Assembly: GCA_014360335.1 (NCBI GenBank)
Contig: JACIXS010000419.1
Location: 1 to 48,167 of the forward strand
Reading direction: 5' to 3'
DNA: 48,167 nucleotides
Source: a bacterium
GTDB lineage: Bacteria > DUMJ01
Below the pieces are notes generated by a model. The model saw nothing but the letters and a program-made list of their open reading frames with translations. It ran no database searches and was not told the DNA's origin. Below, one piece after another: positions 1-7,521 of the stretch. Numbering within the stretch: position 1 is the stretch's first letter; every line of letters begins with the position of its first letter. The translations under genes and the position numbers were made by a program.

Positions 1-870
1 TCTATGTGCCCATCAGTAGTCAAGTTAATCCAGATTAGATTTCCCTCTTTAGTCGATCACCTTACACCTATCCCATCTCCAGAGGAGATTTCTGCTAGAT
101 ATATAAGAGAGGAGCTTATAAAAGATGGTTATAGAGATGAAGAGATAGGGATATTCTTGATCACTCCTTGTACTGCTAAGATATCTGACATAAAGGAAGG
201 AAGAGGTATCCATTATATAAATGGGAGTATAAGTGTAGCGGAAGCTTATAGGCACATTATAAGGTTTATAAAAGAGGTAAGAGAGGACTACAGTGAACCT
301 GTTTTGGGAGAGGGGATTAGTTGGGTAAGGGATGGTGGAGAGGCAAAGAGTCTTGGCATATTGAATTATTTAGTAGTAGATGGAGTAAGAAATGTATTGA
401 AGGTATTGGATGATTTAGATTTAGGTAAGTTAAAGGGAATCAACTTTGTTGAAGGAAGAATGTGCAGTGGTGGATGTGTAGGTGGGCCTTTGAATGTTCA
501 GAACCCATACTTATCTAGAGTAAAGATTAGAATGCTAGAAGAGTTAGGGAGTGGAAAGATAGATACCTCTATATATGAATATCTGAAATCTAATAATTAC
601 TTCTTTAAAGAAAATATCAAAGCAGAATCTTCTCCATATAAACTGGGGGGGGATATTTCTATAGCTATAGATAGGATGAGAAGGCTAGAGGATATCCTTC
701 AAAACCTACCAGGTATTAACTGTGGATCTTGTGGGGCTCCAAACTGTAGAGCATTGGCTGAAGATATAGTAAATGGAGAAGCTAGGATTACTGATTGTAT
801 CTTTAAACTTAAGGATAATATTGAAGAGTATGCCAGAAATTTACTGAGAATGATTAGAGAGGAAAGATAG
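1..870 (+). CDS. Sensory-type [FeFe]-hydrogenase-like protein, 3' part (cut by left edge)
   Basis: The reading frame is open through base 1, so the N-terminal part, including the first H-cluster motif, lies outside the window. What remains resembles the C-terminal half of the [FeFe]-hydrogenase large subunit. Visible are CPSV near the edge, TPCTAK (the usual second-motif position, normally MPCxxK) and EGRMCSGGCVGGP (third H-cluster motif). After a linker comes a CX2CX4CX16C cluster starting CGSCGAPNC, a 4Fe-4S domain typical of group D/HsfB-like hydrogenases thought to sense redox or hydrogen rather than turn over H2. In Clostridia such genes sit beside DRTGG, PHP, HATPase and Hnd/Hyd genes, exactly as here. 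The sensory role is inferred; a catalytic role cannot be excluded without the missing half. The next gene begins two bases after the stop. Confidence 0.85.
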   Translation, partial: SMCPSVVKLIQIRFPSLVDHLTPIPSPEEISARYIREELIKDGYRDEEIGIFLITPCTAKISDIKEGRGIHYINGSISVAEAYRHIIRFIKEVREDYSEPVLGEGISWVRDGGEAKSLGILNYLVVDGVRNVLKVLDDLDLGKLKGINFVEGRMCSGGCVGGPLNVQNPYLSRVKIRMLEELGSGKIDTSIYEYLKSNNYFFKENIKAESSPYKLGGDISIAIDRMRRLEDILQNLPGINCGSCGAPNCRALAEDIVNGEARITDCIFKLKDNIEEYARNLLRMIREER

Positions 871-872
871 TT

Positions 873-1208
873 ATGACTCTAAGAGAGTTATTAGAGGTTT
901 TACCATTAACCAATTTGGGTAACGACTCTGATTTAGAGAAAACCCCTAAAGGGGGATATGTAGGGGATTTGTTAAGTAATGTGATGAGGTTTGCTAAAGA
1001 AGGTAACATATGGATTACTGTGCAAACTCATATAAATGTGATAGCTGTAGCAACTTTGATAGGTGTAAGTTGTATTATATTCCCTTGCGGAATAAAACCT
1101 CCCGAGGAGACTATAGCTAAGGCTAAGGAGGAACATATAGCACTCTTATCCACAGAATTAGATGCCTTTACAATATGTGGTAAAATATATGAGTTAGGTA
1201 TTAGATGA
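873..1208 (+). CDS. DRTGG-domain protein
   Basis: This small 111-residue protein is almost entirely one DRTGG-like domain, with the hydrophobic core around IWITVQTHINVIAVATL and the segment IIFPCGIKPPEETI. Such domains occur as stand-alone proteins in hydrogenase-associated clusters of anaerobic Bacillota and in phosphotransacetylase and CBS-domain proteins, where a regulatory ligand-binding role is suspected but not proven. It begins two bases after the hydrogenase-like gene and overlaps the PHP gene by four bases (ATGA), so it is translated as part of the same operon. I see no enzymatic motif. The family call rests on the sequence pattern plus the very characteristic neighbourhood. Confidence 0.75.
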   Translation: MTLRELLEVLPLTNLGNDSDLEKTPKGGYVGDLLSNVMRFAKEGNIWITVQTHINVIAVATLIGVSCIIFPCGIKPPEETIAKAKEEHIALLSTELDAFTICGKIYELGIR

Positions 1209-1939
1209 AAGTTGCTATAGACCTGCATATACATACGCTACTATCCCCATGTGCTGGGGTAGAGATGATACCTATAAATATAGTAATGAAGGTTCTAGAG
1301 TTAGGGATAGATATGATTGCTATTACAGACCATAATGCAGTAGGAAATATATCGAGTGTGGTGAATTTTGCTAAGAAATATGCACCAGAATTAAAGGTCT
1401 TGCCAGGAATGGAGATTACCTCTAGGGAAGAGGTTCATATCTTAGGTATATTACCCACTTTAGAATCCGCTAAGGAACTAGAACTTATAATACACAAACA
1501 TCTAAGCGATGTTCCAGATAAAAATTATTCAACTGAACAGTTAATTGTGGATGAAGATGCCAACTTTGTTAGATATGAGGAACATTTTTTATTGGGATCG
1601 ACCGATTTCTCTGTAGAAGAGATATCAAATCTAGTCCATTCTTTTGGTGGCATAGTTATTCCTGCCCATATAGATAGAGAATCCTTTGGTCTTATCTACA
1701 CTTTAGGTTTTTTCCCCCCTAATCTTAAAGTTGATGCGGTTGAAGTCTCTAAATTTGCTACAGAAGAAAAACTAGAGATTGTTAGAGCCTCTATCCCTTA
1801 TAGAGTACCTATCATATTCTCAAGCGATGCGCATTTTCTAAATGACTTTTCTAAGCCAAGAACTTTTCTGGATTTGGAAGAGAAAAGTTTTGAAGCCTTG
1901 AAGAAAGCACTAAGAGATTATAAATTCTTAAGAGTTTAA
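1205..1939 (+). CDS. PHP-domain metal-dependent phosphoesterase
   Basis: A 244-residue single-domain PHP protein. Metal-binding motifs are visible in order: DLHIHT near residue 6, ITDHN near residue 39, PAHID near residue 155 and SSDAH near residue 205. PHP domains hydrolyse phosphoesters using a di- or trinuclear metal site; the substrate here is unknown. It overlaps the DRTGG gene by four bases and precedes the NuoE-like gene, with a good AGGAGG site between them. The same order (sensor hydrogenase, DRTGG, PHP, NuoE, HATPase) is familiar from clostridial NADH-linked hydrogenase loci, so a regulatory or nucleotide-signal role linked to redox is possible, but that is inference from neighbours only. 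Confidence 0.85.
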   Translation: MKVAIDLHIHTLLSPCAGVEMIPINIVMKVLELGIDMIAITDHNAVGNISSVVNFAKKYAPELKVLPGMEITSREEVHILGILPTLESAKELELIIHKHLSDVPDKNYSTEQLIVDEDANFVRYEEHFLLGSTDFSVEEISNLVHSFGGIVIPAHIDRESFGLIYTLGFFPPNLKVDAVEVSKFATEEKLEIVRASIPYRVPIIFSSDAHFLNDFSKPRTFLDLEEKSFEALKKALRDYKFLRV

Positions 1940-1950
1940 AGGAGGATAGT

Positions 1951-2412
1951 ATGGACCCTGTTCAGAAGAGACTGGTAGATGAGATAATAGCTAATTGGAA
2001 AGATAAGCCAGGGGCACTGATGCCTGTTTTGCAGGAGATTCAGGAGAAGTTAGGATATCTTCCAACCTCCGCTATGGAAGAGGTTTCTAGAAGTTTAAAT
2101 ATTCCTCTTACTGAAATATATGGAGTGGCAACCTTCTATCACTTCTTCTCACTGAAGCCTAAAGGAAGATATAAGATTCAAGTATGTGAAGGGACCGCAT
2201 GCTATGTTAAAGGGGCAAAGAGGGTTTTAGAGAAGTTTGAGGAAGTATTAGGTATAAAGGTAGGAGAGGTTACTCCGGATGGTAAGTTCTCTATAGAGAG
2301 TGTAAGATGTATAGGTGCCTGTAGCCATGCACCAGCTATTATGATAAATGACCAGGTTTATGGCCGAATGAACTCTGAAAAGGTCTTACAGATTATTAAA
2401 TCGCTGAAATGA
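1951..2412 (+). CDS. NuoE/HndA-like [2Fe-2S] subunit of NADH-linked oxidoreductase
   Basis: A 153-residue protein with the full NuoE-type layout: an N-terminal helical bundle and a C-terminal thioredoxin-fold domain holding one [2Fe-2S] cluster. Ligands are C79 and C84 (CEGTAC) and C120 and C124 (CIGAC). Equivalent proteins are HydC of Thermotoga and HndA of Desulfovibrio, which pair with the NuoF-like flavoprotein and pass electrons between NAD(H) and the iron-sulfur chain in the cytoplasm. Its NuoF-like partner lies at 3321. The start follows AGGAGG with normal spacing, and its end overlaps the HATPase gene by four bases, implying translational coupling. Confidence 0.92.
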   Translation: MDPVQKRLVDEIIANWKDKPGALMPVLQEIQEKLGYLPTSAMEEVSRSLNIPLTEIYGVATFYHFFSLKPKGRYKIQVCEGTACYVKGAKRVLEKFEEVLGIKVGEVTPDGKFSIESVRCIGACSHAPAIMINDQVYGRMNSEKVLQIIKSLK

Positions 2413-2951
2413 TGGAAGAGCTCTCGCTACATATCTTGGATATAGTTGAGAATAGTATAAATGCAAAGGCTACTAAGGTAGATATAGAGATAGATGTAGA
2501 CAAGAGAGAAAATCTTGTAATAATAAAAGTAACCGATAATGGCAAGGGTATGGACGATAAGACTTTAGAAAATGTGAGAGACCCATTTTTTACAACTAAA
2601 ACTACGCGTAAGGTTGGATTAGGTGTTTCCTTTCTAGATGAAATAGCAGAACTTACGGGTGGAAGCTTAGATATTGAGTCTAATTTAGGGATAGGAACGA
2701 CTATTCAGTTGAAACTCCCGTTTGACCATCCAGATAGACCCCCTTTAGGAGATATTATCTCTACACTTATAACTTTACTAGCAACTAATCCTCAAGTTTG
2801 GATAATTTATAGAGAAACTCGTAATGGGAAGACTTGGGAGTTTGATTCTAAAGAAGTGGAAGGATTATTGGGAGACTATACCTGGTTGGGGAAAATAAAA
2901 GAAGTATTGTATAATAGTTACAAAGAATTTACTGGAGGTGAATTGATTTGA
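2409..2951 (+). CDS. Stand-alone histidine-kinase-type ATPase domain protein
   Basis: A 180-residue GHKL-type ATP-binding protein. The N box is HILDIVENSINAKA (about residues 8-21), the G1 box is DNGKGMD (about 53-59), and the segment GLGVSFL with later GIGTTIQLKLP marks the lid and G2/G3 region. No dimerisation-phosphoacceptor domain or membrane segment is present, so it is not a complete sensor kinase; it could be an anti-sigma-like kinase or an orphan ATPase. Such proteins are regularly found between the NuoE- and NuoF-like genes of clostridial hydrogenase operons. The last about 65 residues after the ATPase fold carry no motif I recognise. Overlaps of four bases on both sides indicate coupled translation. 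Confidence 0.85.
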   Translation: MMEELSLHILDIVENSINAKATKVDIEIDVDKRENLVIIKVTDNGKGMDDKTLENVRDPFFTTKTTRKVGLGVSFLDEIAELTGGSLDIESNLGIGTTIQLKLPFDHPDRPPLGDIISTLITLLATNPQVWIIYRETRNGKTWEFDSKEVEGLLGDYTWLGKIKEVLYNSYKEFTGGELI

Positions 2952-3319
2952 AATCATTGGAGGATTTAAAGCGTATAAGAGAGCAGGCACAAGCTCAGAT
3001 AAGGCTTAGAACTCAAGAGGCTAATACAAAGATAATTGTTGGGATGGGGACATGCGGTATAGCAGCAGGTGCTAGAGAAACTTTGATGGCTATCCTTGAT
3101 GAATTGGCAAAGAGAAATATTCAAGATGTAGTAGTTACTCAGACTGGCTGTGTGGGCCTCTGTGAATATGAGCCTCTAGTTAATGTTGTAAAACCAGGAC
3201 AACCAAAGATTACCTACATGAAAGTAACTCCAGAAAGGGCTAGACAGATTATAGCTAGTCATATAGTAAATGACCAGGTTATAAATGAGTGGGTACTAAG
3301 CACAGAAGAAGGGGTATGA
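2948..3319 (+). CDS. HndB-like small (2Fe-2S) thioredoxin-fold ferredoxin
   Basis: A 123-residue thioredoxin-like ferredoxin-type protein. The motif GMGTCGIAAGARET carries C36, and QTGCVGLCE carries C68 and C72, the pattern of HndB-type subunits of NADP/NAD-linked hydrogenases, which show fewer cysteines in the first loop than NuoE. The start is TTG, chosen because GGAGGTG lies seven bases upstream and because TTGA overlaps the previous stop. The N-terminal 20 residues (repeats of Gln/Ala/Arg) are probably helical. The gene is followed by the NuoF-like subunit after one base. It most likely delivers electrons within the soluble diaphorase module. Confidence 0.88.
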   Translation: MKSLEDLKRIREQAQAQIRLRTQEANTKIIVGMGTCGIAAGARETLMAILDELAKRNIQDVVVTQTGCVGLCEYEPLVNVVKPGQPKITYMKVTPERARQIIASHIVNDQVINEWVLSTEEGV

Positions 3320-3320
3320 G

Positions 3321-5132
3321 ATGGCTATAGTCAGGGCTAACGTTCTTATATGTGCTGGGAGTGCCTGTGTATCGTCCAGAGCCTACGAGTTTAAAGAGTC
3401 TCTATTAAAGGCGTTAGAAGAGGCAGGCATAAGAGAAGAAGTAAATGTTGTTGATACAGGTTGTGTAGGAACTTGCGATTTAGGTCCTGTAGCTATAGTG
3501 TATCCTGATGGCGTATTTTATGTAAGATTAAAACCTGAGGATGCCAAGACTATTGTTAATGAGCATCTATTAAAGGGAAGAATTGTAAACAGGCTTCTCT
3601 ATCAACAAGCTATGACTAAGGAGGTCTTCCCCTCTCTCTCTGAGATAGATTTTGTTGCCAAGCAGAAGCGTATAGTATTGAGAAATATGGGAATTATAAA
3701 CCCAGAAAGCATAGAGGAGTATATAGCGAGAGAGGGGTACCAGGCATTGGCAAAAGCCCTTACAATGGACCCGGAAGAGGTTATCGATACGGTAAAGAGG
3801 TCTGGATTAAGGGGACGTGGAGGAGCAGGTTTCCCTACCGGACTGAAGTGGGAACTTACACGTAAGGCGAAAGGGAATCCCAAGTACGTAATATGCAACG
3901 GTGACGAGGGTGACCCAGGCGCCTTTATGGATAGGAGTATTTTAGAGGGTGACCCTCATAGTGTTATAGAGGGGATGATGATAGCTGGATATGCAGTTGG
4001 AGCTAGCAAGGGTTTCTTCTATGTTAGAGCGGAGTATCCTCTTGCAATAAAACGTCTTGAAATAGCTCTTGAGCAGGCAAGAAATTATGGGCTCATAGGT
4101 GAGAATATCTTAGGAACAGGTTTCTCTTTTGATATAGAGCTTAGGAGAGGTTCGGGAGCATTTGTATGTGGAGAGGAAACCGCATTAATTGCTTCTATTG
4201 AAGGTAGGAGGGGAGAACCTAGGCCGAGACCTCCGTATCCAGCTAACAAAGGTTTGTGGGACAAACCTACGGTAATAAATAACGTGGAGACTCTGGCAAA
4301 TATAGCCCCTATCATACTAAATGGTGCTGAGTGGTTTAGTAGTATAGGAACAGAGAAAAGTAAAGGAACCAAGGTATTTGCACTGGCTGGTAAGGTAAAT
4401 AATACTGGTCTTATAGAGGTTCCTTTTGGTACCTCCCTTAGAGAGATTGTCTTTGAAGTTGGTGGAGGTATCCCTGGAGGAAAGAAGTTCAAAGCAGCTC
4501 AGACTGGCGGACCTTCTGGAGGATGTATACCTGCTGAATATCTAGACCTTCCATTAGACTATGAATCCTTGAAGCAGATAGGTGCCATTGTTGGTTCTGG
4601 TGGGCTTATCATTATGGATGAAGATACCTGTATGGTTGACGTAGCTAGATTTTTCCTCGAATTTACACAGAGTGAATCTTGCGGTAAGTGTCCGCCCTGT
4701 AGGGTAGGAACAAGAAAGATGCTTGATATATTAGAGAGGATTATTAATGGGGAGGGGGAAGAAGGCGATATAGAGAGGCTTATAGAGTTAGGTAACGAGA
4801 TAAAGCAGGATTCTTTATGCGGATTAGGACAGACCGCTCCTAACCCCGTCCTTAGCACTATAAGATTCTTTAGAGACGAGTATGAAGCTCATATAAAGGA
4901 GAAGAGATGTCCTGCTAAGTCTTGTAGAGCTCTTATAGCATATCAAGTTATACCTGATAAATGTAAGGGTTGTGGAATATGTGCAAGGGTCTGTCCCGTT
5001 GGAGCTGCTCAAGGTAAGCCTAGAGAGATCCATTTTATAGATAAAGACCTGTGTATAAAGTGTGGAGACTGTTTCGCTAAGTGTCCATTTGGAGCCATAG
5101 AAAAGGTAGATATACTTCTGGTAAAAACCTAA
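3321..5132 (+). CDS. NuoF/HndC/HydB-like NADH- and FMN-binding iron-sulfur subunit
   Basis: This 603-residue protein has the full HndC/HydB architecture. Residues about 1-100 form a thioredoxin-like [2Fe-2S] domain (CAGSAC, TGCVGTC). Residues about 130-440 are the FMN- and NADH-binding NuoF core plus SLBB, with GRGGAGFPTGLKW and CNGDEGDPGAFMDRS. A 4Fe-4S site follows (CGKCPPC at about 454-460, fourth Cys near 500). The C-terminus holds two ferredoxin clusters (CKGCGICARVCPVGA and CIKCGDCFAKCPFGA). The family oxidises or reduces NAD(H), often bifurcating with ferredoxin. Unusually, the next gene is not the hydrogenase catalytic subunit but rnfD, 17 bases after the stop behind AAGGAGG. Confidence 0.93.
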   Translation: MAIVRANVLICAGSACVSSRAYEFKESLLKALEEAGIREEVNVVDTGCVGTCDLGPVAIVYPDGVFYVRLKPEDAKTIVNEHLLKGRIVNRLLYQQAMTKEVFPSLSEIDFVAKQKRIVLRNMGIINPESIEEYIAREGYQALAKALTMDPEEVIDTVKRSGLRGRGGAGFPTGLKWELTRKAKGNPKYVICNGDEGDPGAFMDRSILEGDPHSVIEGMMIAGYAVGASKGFFYVRAEYPLAIKRLEIALEQARNYGLIGENILGTGFSFDIELRRGSGAFVCGEETALIASIEGRRGEPRPRPPYPANKGLWDKPTVINNVETLANIAPIILNGAEWFSSIGTEKSKGTKVFALAGKVNNTGLIEVPFGTSLREIVFEVGGGIPGGKKFKAAQTGGPSGGCIPAEYLDLPLDYESLKQIGAIVGSGGLIIMDEDTCMVDVARFFLEFTQSESCGKCPPCRVGTRKMLDILERIINGEGEEGDIERLIELGNEIKQDSLCGLGQTAPNPVLSTIRFFRDEYEAHIKEKRCPAKSCRALIAYQVIPDKCKGCGICARVCPVGAAQGKPREIHFIDKDLCIKCGDCFAKCPFGAIEKVDILLVKT

Positions 5133-5149
5133 AAGGAGGAACCTAAACT

Positions 5150-6076
5150 ATGGATGATAGGTTTTATGTCTCCGCTCCACCACATATTAGAACTAGATAT
5201 GATGCTAAATATATAATGCGACAAGTAACAGTAGCCCTTATTCCTCCTACAATAGCTGGTATTGTCTTTTTTGGGATTAGGGCTGTTTTGGTCTTACTTA
5301 TCTCTGTACTAAGCTCTATCCTTTGGCAAAGACTAGTTCTATTTGTAAAGGGTGAAAAGAGGGCTTTAGATGGTAGCGAAGTAGTAACAGGTCTTCTCCT
5401 TGCTTTAAATCTTTCACCTCTTGTTCCTTGGTGGATTCCTATAGTAGGAACGTTTATAGCTATAGTATTGGCAAAGGAATTATTTGGTGGATTAGGCTTT
5501 AATATCTTTAATCCTGCTCTTATAGCAAGGGCTTTTCTTTTAGTCTCTTGGCCTATGGAGATGACAACCTGGATGTCTCCGTTTAATGGAGTAACTCAAG
5601 CAACACCTCTAACCTTTCTAAAGTTACAACATACCTATACTCCCTATATAAATCTTTTCTTAGGTAACAGAGGCGGATGTATAGGAGAGACATCTGTCTT
5701 AGCCCTTCTTATTGGAGCAGGATATCTATTCTTTAGAGGTGTAATAGATTGGAAGATCCCTGTACCATATGTACTTACGGTAGGTGTTTTAGCTCTAGCT
5801 TTTAAGCAAGACCCTTTATTCCATATAATGGCAGGAGGTCTAATCCTTGGAGCCTTCTTTATGGCTACTGACTATACCACTACTCCTATTACTAAACTTG
5901 GAAGGATAATTTTTGGTATAAGTTGTGGGGTTATTACAATACTTATAAGACTATTCGGTGGTTATCCTGAAGGAGTCTCCTTTAGCATTCTCTTTATGAA
6001 TGCTATGACACCTCTATTAGACAGATGGACTATACCTAAACCTTTTGGTTATAAAACCTTAAGGAGGAATGTATGA
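5150..6076 (+). CDS. rnfD: RnfD, membrane subunit of ion-translocating ferredoxin:NAD oxidoreductase
   Basis: A 308-residue polytopic membrane protein with about nine hydrophobic segments, matching RnfD/NqrB in length and motifs. NGVTQATPLT near residue 150 corresponds to the region where RnfD carries covalently bound FMN on a Thr (usually SGATPL), and GGCIGETSVLALLIG is a second conserved segment. The C-terminal TDYTTTPIT also fits. In the Rnf complex it helps couple electron flow between ferredoxin and NAD to Na+ or H+ transport. It overlaps rnfE by four bases. The usual upstream partner rnfC is absent; the NuoF-like gene takes its place, and rnfG is missing from between rnfD and rnfE. Confidence 0.95.
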   Translation: MDDRFYVSAPPHIRTRYDAKYIMRQVTVALIPPTIAGIVFFGIRAVLVLLISVLSSILWQRLVLFVKGEKRALDGSEVVTGLLLALNLSPLVPWWIPIVGTFIAIVLAKELFGGLGFNIFNPALIARAFLLVSWPMEMTTWMSPFNGVTQATPLTFLKLQHTYTPYINLFLGNRGGCIGETSVLALLIGAGYLFFRGVIDWKIPVPYVLTVGVLALAFKQDPLFHIMAGGLILGAFFMATDYTTTPITKLGRIIFGISCGVITILIRLFGGYPEGVSFSILFMNAMTPLLDRWTIPKPFGYKTLRRNV

Positions 6077-6666
6077 AAAGGTTTTTGCGTCCTCTTATTA
6101 ATGGTATACTTAGAGAGAATCCAATATTAGTTCTTATGATAGGACTATGCCCTGTTCTAGCAGTATCTAGCGCAGCTATAAATGGGATATATATGGGTTT
6201 AGCAGCTACTTTCGTCCTGGTCGGGTCCAACCTTATCATCTCTATCATCAGAAGGTTTGTCCCTGACCAGATTCGTATACCTATCTTTATTACTATTATT
6301 GCTACTTTTGTTACTATAGTAGATATGGTTATGCATGCATATGCACCTGATATGTACAATATCCTAGGGATCTTTATCCCTTTGATTGTAGTTAACTGTA
6401 TAATCTTAGGTAGAGCAGAGGCATTTGCCTATCATAATGGTGTAATAGAATCGTTAGGGGATGGGATTGGAATGGGACTGGGCTTCACACTTATTCTAGT
6501 AGTTTTAGGAGGAATAAGAGAGTTACTAGGCAATGGGACTCTTTTTGGTTTTCAAGTTATGCCGATAGCCTATAAACCTGTATTACTAATGATACTGCCA
6601 CCAGGGGCTTTCTTAACTATAGGTTTTTTACAAGCTTTGCAGAGATATAGGGGAGGTAAAGGATAA
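6073..6666 (+). CDS. rnfE: RnfE, membrane subunit of Rnf complex
   Basis: A 197-residue protein with six predicted transmembrane helices. It opens like RnfE/NqrD (NPILVLMIGLCPVLAVS at about residues 17-33) and shares the internal pattern IPIFITIIATFVTIVDM and the conserved Asn/Cys stretch VVNCIILGRAEAFA. RnfE and RnfA form the inverted membrane pair that binds an iron-sulfur cluster between them and carries electrons across the membrane. The start ATG overlaps the rnfD stop. It is followed after two bases by rnfA. No unusual composition is seen. Confidence 0.95.
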   Translation: MKRFLRPLINGILRENPILVLMIGLCPVLAVSSAAINGIYMGLAATFVLVGSNLIISIIRRFVPDQIRIPIFITIIATFVTIVDMVMHAYAPDMYNILGIFIPLIVVNCIILGRAEAFAYHNGVIESLGDGIGMGLGFTLILVVLGGIRELLGNGTLFGFQVMPIAYKPVLLMILPPGAFLTIGFLQALQRYRGGKG

Positions 6667-6668
6667 AG

Positions 6669-7253
6669 ATGTTAGCACACTTTTTACTTTTGTTTATAGG
6701 TGCATTGTTAGTAAATAATATACTACTTATTAAGTTTATAGCCCTTTGTTCGTTCTTTGGTGTCTCAAATTCTATGAGCACATCTATAGGTATGGGGATG
6801 GCAGTAACCTTTGTTATGGTCTTAGCTTCTTCTGTGAGCTGGATCTTATGGCATTTTATTCTTGTCCCGTTACATCTTGAATTTTTACAGATATCCTCAT
6901 TTATTCTTACTATAGCAGCTCTTGTTCAGTTTGTTGAGTTATTCCTTAAGAAAAATAGCCCTACTCTTTATAGGTCTATGGGTATCTATCTTCCACTTAT
7001 TACTACAAATTGTGCCATATTAGCGGTAGCCTTTATAAATGTATCAAGTAATTTTAGTTTCATAGAGTCAATAGTATATGCTATAGGAGTAAGCGGTGGT
7101 TATACATTGGCTATAGTTATGTTTGCTGGTATAAGAGAGAGGATGGCTTCTGCGCCTATACCTAGAGCCTTTCAAGGCTATCCTATTGCATTTGTAACTG
7201 CAAGTCTTATGTCCCTTGCCTTTTTAGGTTTTAAGGGGCTATTCGGATTATAG
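6669..7253 (+). CDS. rnfA: RnfA, membrane subunit of Rnf complex
   Basis: A 194-residue integral membrane protein with six hydrophobic helices. ALLVNNILLIKFIALCSFFG (about residues 13-32) is the classic RnfA/NqrE N-terminal motif with its Cys in the half-helix, and TTNCAILAVAFIN is the matching motif of the second repeat. RnfA pairs with RnfE to hold the intramembrane iron-sulfur cluster. The gene closes the diaphorase-Rnf run; rnfB, which normally follows rnfA, is not present, and a TRAP gene comes next after 19 bases. Confidence 0.95.
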   Translation: MLAHFLLLFIGALLVNNILLIKFIALCSFFGVSNSMSTSIGMGMAVTFVMVLASSVSWILWHFILVPLHLEFLQISSFILTIAALVQFVELFLKKNSPTLYRSMGIYLPLITTNCAILAVAFINVSSNFSFIESIVYAIGVSGGYTLAIVMFAGIRERMASAPIPRAFQGYPIAFVTASLMSLAFLGFKGLFGL

Positions 7254-7272
7254 GAAGGAGGGGAGATTAGCG

Positions 7273-7509
7273 ATGGGTGAGAATAATGATTGGAGATTAG
7301 CAGATTTTATTGGTGTAAAAGCTTTAGAAGATGGAGTTACTATAATAGGTCTTACAAGGGGAAAAGAGACTAAGATAAGTCATACTGAGAAGCTTGACGC
7401 AGGTGAAGTTATGTTTGCTCAGTTTACAGAGAATGTATCTGCGATAAAGATAGAAGGTAAGGCAGAGATATATACAAAGTTTGGAAAGATAACTAGCGGA
7501 GATGTATAA
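7273..7509 (+). CDS. mtrB: TRAP, tryptophan-activated RNA-binding attenuation protein (MtrB family)
   Basis: A 78-residue protein that aligns without gaps to Bacillus subtilis TRAP (75 residues, recalled from memory, offset of three). Shared segments include KALEDGVTIIGLTRG, EKLDAGEVMFAQFTE and SAIK. TRAP forms an 11-subunit ring that binds tryptophan between subunits and wraps (G/U)AG-repeat RNA around its edge to terminate trp transcription or block translation. Trp-pocket residues appear kept (T28, T33, Q50, T52, S56). Of the three RNA-binding residues, Lys37 and Lys56 correspond to K40 and K59, but Arg58 corresponds to E61, and Bacillus Glu60 corresponds to K63. No trp genes are in the window. 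The start follows AAGGAGGGG; glmS begins 12 bases after the stop. Confidence 0.9.
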   Translation: MGENNDWRLADFIGVKALEDGVTIIGLTRGKETKISHTEKLDAGEVMFAQFTENVSAIKIEGKAEIYTKFGKITSGDV

Positions 7510-7521
7510 GGAGGATCTTTA

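Noticed and set aside
4085-4492. 135-codon open frame opposite the NuoF-like gene
   Set aside because: Antisense shadow with no start signal; the plus strand is certainly coding.
7510-7521. Possible glmS ribozyme upstream of glmS
   Set aside because: Only 12 bases separate TRAP and glmS; the ribozyme needs well over 100.
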